From the NCBI GenBank assembly GCA_024404315.1, contig JAKSQD010000022.1, forward strand, positions 1 to 33,412: a stretch of DNA of 33,412 bases, given 5' to 3'. Under the pieces are notes generated by a model, which saw only the letters and a list, made by a program, of their open reading frames with translations, was not told the origin of the DNA and did not search any database. Numbering within the stretch: the first letter of the stretch is position 1; each line of letters starts with the position of its first letter. This document shows positions 31,262 to 33,412 of the stretch, piece after piece. The stretch comes from Oscillospiraceae bacterium (lineage in GTDB: Bacteria; Bacillota; Clostridia; Oscillospirales; Oscillospiraceae). The translations under genes were made by a program, and so were the position numbers.

Positions 31262-31289
31262 CGTTTATGCCATTTGCGCCATTTCTGCC
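31245..31289 (-). repeat. inverted 9-bp array after the element 3 primase operon
   Basis: Five units on the plus strand: ATAAACGCC, ATTTATGAC, GTTTATGCC, ATTTGCGCC, ATTTCTGCC, followed by ACAGG. They are inverse to the array at 29205-29249. The last is the exact complement of GGCAGAAAT. Confidence 0.7.
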
Positions 31290-31299
31290 ACAGGTGGAC

Positions 31300-31499
31300 G
31301 GAAACGGGCGCAAAAGTTTCGGGGGTTCTCAGGGGGGACTTTTCAACGTCCCACTTGAGTGGGTGCAGGGCAAAGCCCTGCTGGGGGTGTTGTCCGCAGA
31401 CAACGGGGGCAAAGCCCTTACCCCCCTCGGAGAGCGCATAGCACTTTTGATGCCCCAAGGTGTCAAAAGTGCTTTTGCGTTACTCTTGACAAGAGTAAC
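31300..31499. other. hairpin-rich putative oriT region, element 3
   Basis: No gene is seen. Consecutive dyads are GCAGGGC/GCCCTGC with loop AAA (about 31364-31380), GTTGTC/GACAAC (about 31388-31403), GGGGG/CCCCC (about 31404-31425), GCACTTTTGA (31441-31450) with TCAAAAGTGC (31463-31472), and GTTACTCTTG (31479-31488) with CAAGAGTAAC (31490-31499). AAAGTTTCGGGGG near 31312 also occurs before mobC in element 2. Placement before a mob gene suggests oriT. Confidence 0.5.
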
Positions 31500-31502
31500 A
31501 GA

Positions 31503-31535
31503 AATAAAAAAGAGACAACCATTAAGGCTGTCTCT
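31503..31535 (-). terminator. terminator of the minus-strand small peptide transcript
   Basis: On the minus strand AGAGACA pairs with TGTCTCT and is followed by a T run (31503-31510). It ends a transcript of about 225 nt from the promoter at 31738-31766. Confidence 0.75.
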
Positions 31536-31583
31536 CGTGAGTGCTCGGTTAGAATATAATAGAACGGAGAGAATGTCAAGGGT

Positions 31584-31703
31584 TTAAGCCGTTTTTTTTA
31601 ATGTTCTCTGAATCGAACAAAAAAACTGACCAAGAACTGTGCAAATTGCAGTGACAACAATAGGCATAAGCACATTCTCCATATTCCATTGTAAAGTAAA
31701 CAA
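31584..31703 (-). CDS. small single-helix membrane peptide
   Basis: A 39-residue peptide from TTG (31701-31703) with GAGGTG 6 bases upstream. Later in-frame ATG codons would give 32 or 27 residues. It has one hydrophobic helix (VLMPIVVTAICTVLGQFF) and a basic end (RTLKKTA), the form of type I toxin or holin-like peptides. Its own promoter is TTGACT (31761-31766) with TATACT (31738-31743), spacer 17, and a terminator lies downstream. No clear antisense RNA was identified. The function is unproven. Confidence 0.45.
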   Translation of the reverse strand: MFTLQWNMENVLMPIVVTAICTVLGQFFCSIQRTLKKTA

Positions 31704-31817
31704 ATTACACACCTCGCACTTTAAATTCGTTAGTGTTAGTATATAGCATAATACATCAGAAGTCAATTAGAAATGCAGTATTTTTATCTAAATTGGAATT
31801 AAGAAAGGAGAGCCTAT

Positions 31818-32711
31818 TTGAAACGTACCATCAGCGCAATGGTAGGGAAGGGGTCGGTGAACCACAACGACAGAAAGTTTCACGCCAAGAACACAGACCC
31901 TTCCCGAACGGTGTACAACATCACCTATCAAAACGAGGATATTCGGGAGGTGTACCATCAGCTCTTTGATGAGGCTCTTGAGCGGTATAATGCCAAGCAG
32001 AAGCGGAGCGACCGCATGATAGACGACTACTATGAGAAGATTCGTTCCGGTAAGCAGGAGAAAACCTTCCATGAGCTTATCATCCAGATTGGCAACAAGG
32101 ACGATATGGCAGCGGACTCGCAGGATGGGGAACGGGCGAAAGCGATTCTGGACGAGTACATGAAAACCTTTCAGGAGCGGAACCCGAACCTCCGTGTGTT
32201 CTCTGCACACCTCCACATGGACGAGGCAACGCCCCACCTGCACATTGATTTCATCCCCTTCACCACTGGAAGCAAGCGAGGCTTGAAACAAGGGTGTCGC
32301 TGAAACAGGCTCTGGTGGCGCAGGGCTTCAAGGGCGGCACAAGGGGCGATACCGAGTGGAATCAGTGGGTGAATGCCGAGAAGGAGTGTCTGGCAGAGCT
32401 TATGCTGGAGCATGGGGCAGTTCGTGGTGCAGAAGAAGCAGGAGAGCAGGCTGCAAAAGCTGTTGGGTGAGGCGAATAAGAAAATTGAGGGGCTGGAAAA
32501 GACGATTGCGGGACTGCGGGAGGAAATTGACAGACTCAAGAAGGAGCTGAGTGAGTATAAGTCTGTGAAGGGGAAACTGGATAGAGGGAAGTTGGAGAGG
32601 GAGAATCGAGAGTTGAAGGAGGAAAATGGTAGGTTAAAAAATAAATTAAGAGAGTTTGGACTTGAAAAGTTTTCTGAAATGAGAATAGAAAAACAAAGTT
32701 TGGACTTATAA
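31818..32711 (+). pseudogene. broken MobV-type relaxase (Pre/Mob family), element 3
   Basis: The first 156 codons from TTG (31818, AAAGGAG upstream) give a normal MobV N-terminus: DRKFHAKNTDPSRTVYNI and the metal motif HLHMDEATPHLHIDFIPF. One base is missing near 32285, where RGLETRVSLKQAL would be read. The continuation in the next frame (SLKQALVAQGFKGGTRG, EWNQWV, LMLEHG) is then cut short. The coiled-coil C-terminus resumes in a third frame (about 32430-32711), and the intervening region found in full-length relatives is absent. So there is at least one frameshift plus an internal deletion, and the protein is very unlikely to nick DNA. Confidence 0.85.
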
Positions 32712-32784
32712 GAGGGATAATGTTGCAATGCACAGAGGTTGAAGTGTTCAGATAGTTATTTTGGTAGAAAACACACAAAACATA

Positions 32785-32813
32785 TTGCTTTTTCTTGCTC
32801 AATGGGGTACAAT
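32785..32813 (+). promoter_or_regulatory. promoter of the TIR-like gene
   Basis: TTGCTT (32785-32790) and TACAAT (32808-32813) with a 17-bp spacer, 50 bases before the ATG at 32864. Confidence 0.55.
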
Positions 32814-32863
32814 AGTAAAAATGTATTATTATCAATATAAGCATGGAAAGGGATGAAAAGAAA

Positions 32864-33408
32864 ATGGCAAGCGCTTCTGAAAAAAACATTTATTTCTTAT
32901 AGCGGCGTTTGGCAGGGAACATTCTTTAGATCGAATGTATATGACTGCCATTCAGCAATTGATGACGTTTAGTGATACATTTAATGACGAATACATTATT
33001 GAGAACCACTCGCAATCTAGTGCAGTTGATTTGTATAATAGTTTACGAGATGCACTTCAAGGAGAACGTTATGAGGGGTATATTGTAATTTTAGACTGCA
33101 TCGCACCTGAAAATATTTTGAATCCCAATGTCTTGTTTGAGTTTGGAGCAGTGAAAAATTCCAATAAACCTTTTGTTGTAATGGATACATCGAAGCATTC
33201 GGTGGATAAATATCCTTTTGACGTTAGAAATTTGAATATTACTCATGCGCCTCTTTGTATTGCTAAATATGTTGAGGATTGCCATCAAAAACGAGAAAAA
33301 ATTAATATTGCTCGTTGGTATAAAGACATGGATGGGAAAGACCAGTCAGAAATTAATGGTAAGCGATCAATTTACCACCGTCTCGACACCCACTCTCTCA
33401 TCTGGTAG
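32864..33408 (+). pseudogene. frameshifted TIR-like/nucleoside-processing domain gene
   Basis: The ATG at 32864 opens MASASEKNIYF and then meets TAG. Adding one base at about 32898 joins it to IAAFGREHSLDRMYMTAIQQ and the long open frame to 33408. The body has GYIVILDC, NPNVLFEFGAVKNSNKPFVV and a C-terminal helix. This pattern resembles TIR-like or nucleoside 2-deoxyribosyltransferase-like domains of antiphage effectors, with Glu in FEFG as a candidate catalytic residue. The family call is tentative. The last residues (SIYHRLDTHSLIW) look like read-out into unrelated sequence, so the C-terminus may also be truncated. AT-rich. Confidence 0.5.
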
Positions 33409-33412
33409 AGTA

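Noticed and set aside
33376-33412. CATCTGGTAGAG near the window end, resembling a tRNA D-arm
   Set aside because: The preceding bases do not give a convincing acceptor strand and positions 8-9, and the window ends before the rest could be checked.

Overview
The window starts in the 3' end of a 5S rRNA gene and a five-gene tRNA cluster (Asn-Met-Trp-Asp-Thr). It then runs through at least three integrated mobile elements stacked at the 3' end of the tRNA-Thr gene. The genes point to Bacillota, class Clostridia, probably a gut Oscillospiraceae-type bacterium. The basis is GC-rich host-like codon use in the cargo, AGGAGG ribosome binding sites, clostridial MobC/relaxase modules, an AgrC/AgrA-type two-component pair and a gut-type glycoside hydrolase. 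The genus is not determinable from this sequence alone.

Element 1 (about 533-15502) reads leftwards from its interior as helicase-primase, oriT-like region, mobC, relaxase, a nested mobB-like gene, a small excisionase-like HTH gene and a tyrosine integrase beside the tRNA. Its rightward cargo is a zinc-ribbon protein of unknown function, a LytTR response regulator with a GHKL histidine kinase, a lipoprotein, a 1000-residue membrane-anchored family 3 glycoside hydrolase with permuted domains, and a lipoprotein alpha/beta hydrolase. A 214-residue protein of unknown function closes the element.

Element 2 (about 15503-25791) has the same backbone (integrase, HTH, mobB-like, relaxase, mobC, oriT-like region). 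Its replication protein belongs to a different family (DUF3987-like), divergent from an XRE repressor with clear operators. Its cargo is an AT-rich membrane-protein/glycosyltransferase-like pair and a probable PBECR4 nuclease gene. That gene is preceded by a promoter, a tandem structured RNA with covarying hairpins and a terminator. Its integrase carries an in-frame amber codon before the C-terminal tail. It ends with a near-identical copy of the 214-residue gene and right end of element 1.

Element 3 (from about 25792 to beyond the window) has an unrelated integrase, a double-XRE regulator with operators, an excisionase-like gene, a MITE-like insertion, a full-length primase/DUF3987 protein and a Cys-rich small protein. 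These are followed by an oriT-like hairpin region, a small membrane peptide on the opposite strand, a broken MobV relaxase gene and a broken TIR-like gene.

No conjugative type IV secretion genes are seen, so these look like integrative mobilizable elements that rely on a helper. The integrase and HTH genes would handle excision and integration at tRNA-Thr. MobC, relaxase and the MobB-like protein would process oriT, and the primase/helicase would replicate the excised circle. The most unusual signals are the tandem covarying RNA before the PBECR4-like gene, inverted 9-bp arrays placed inside and just after the DUF3987 primase genes of two elements, the nested mobB-like genes, and the three-copy tRNA-Thr attachment array.
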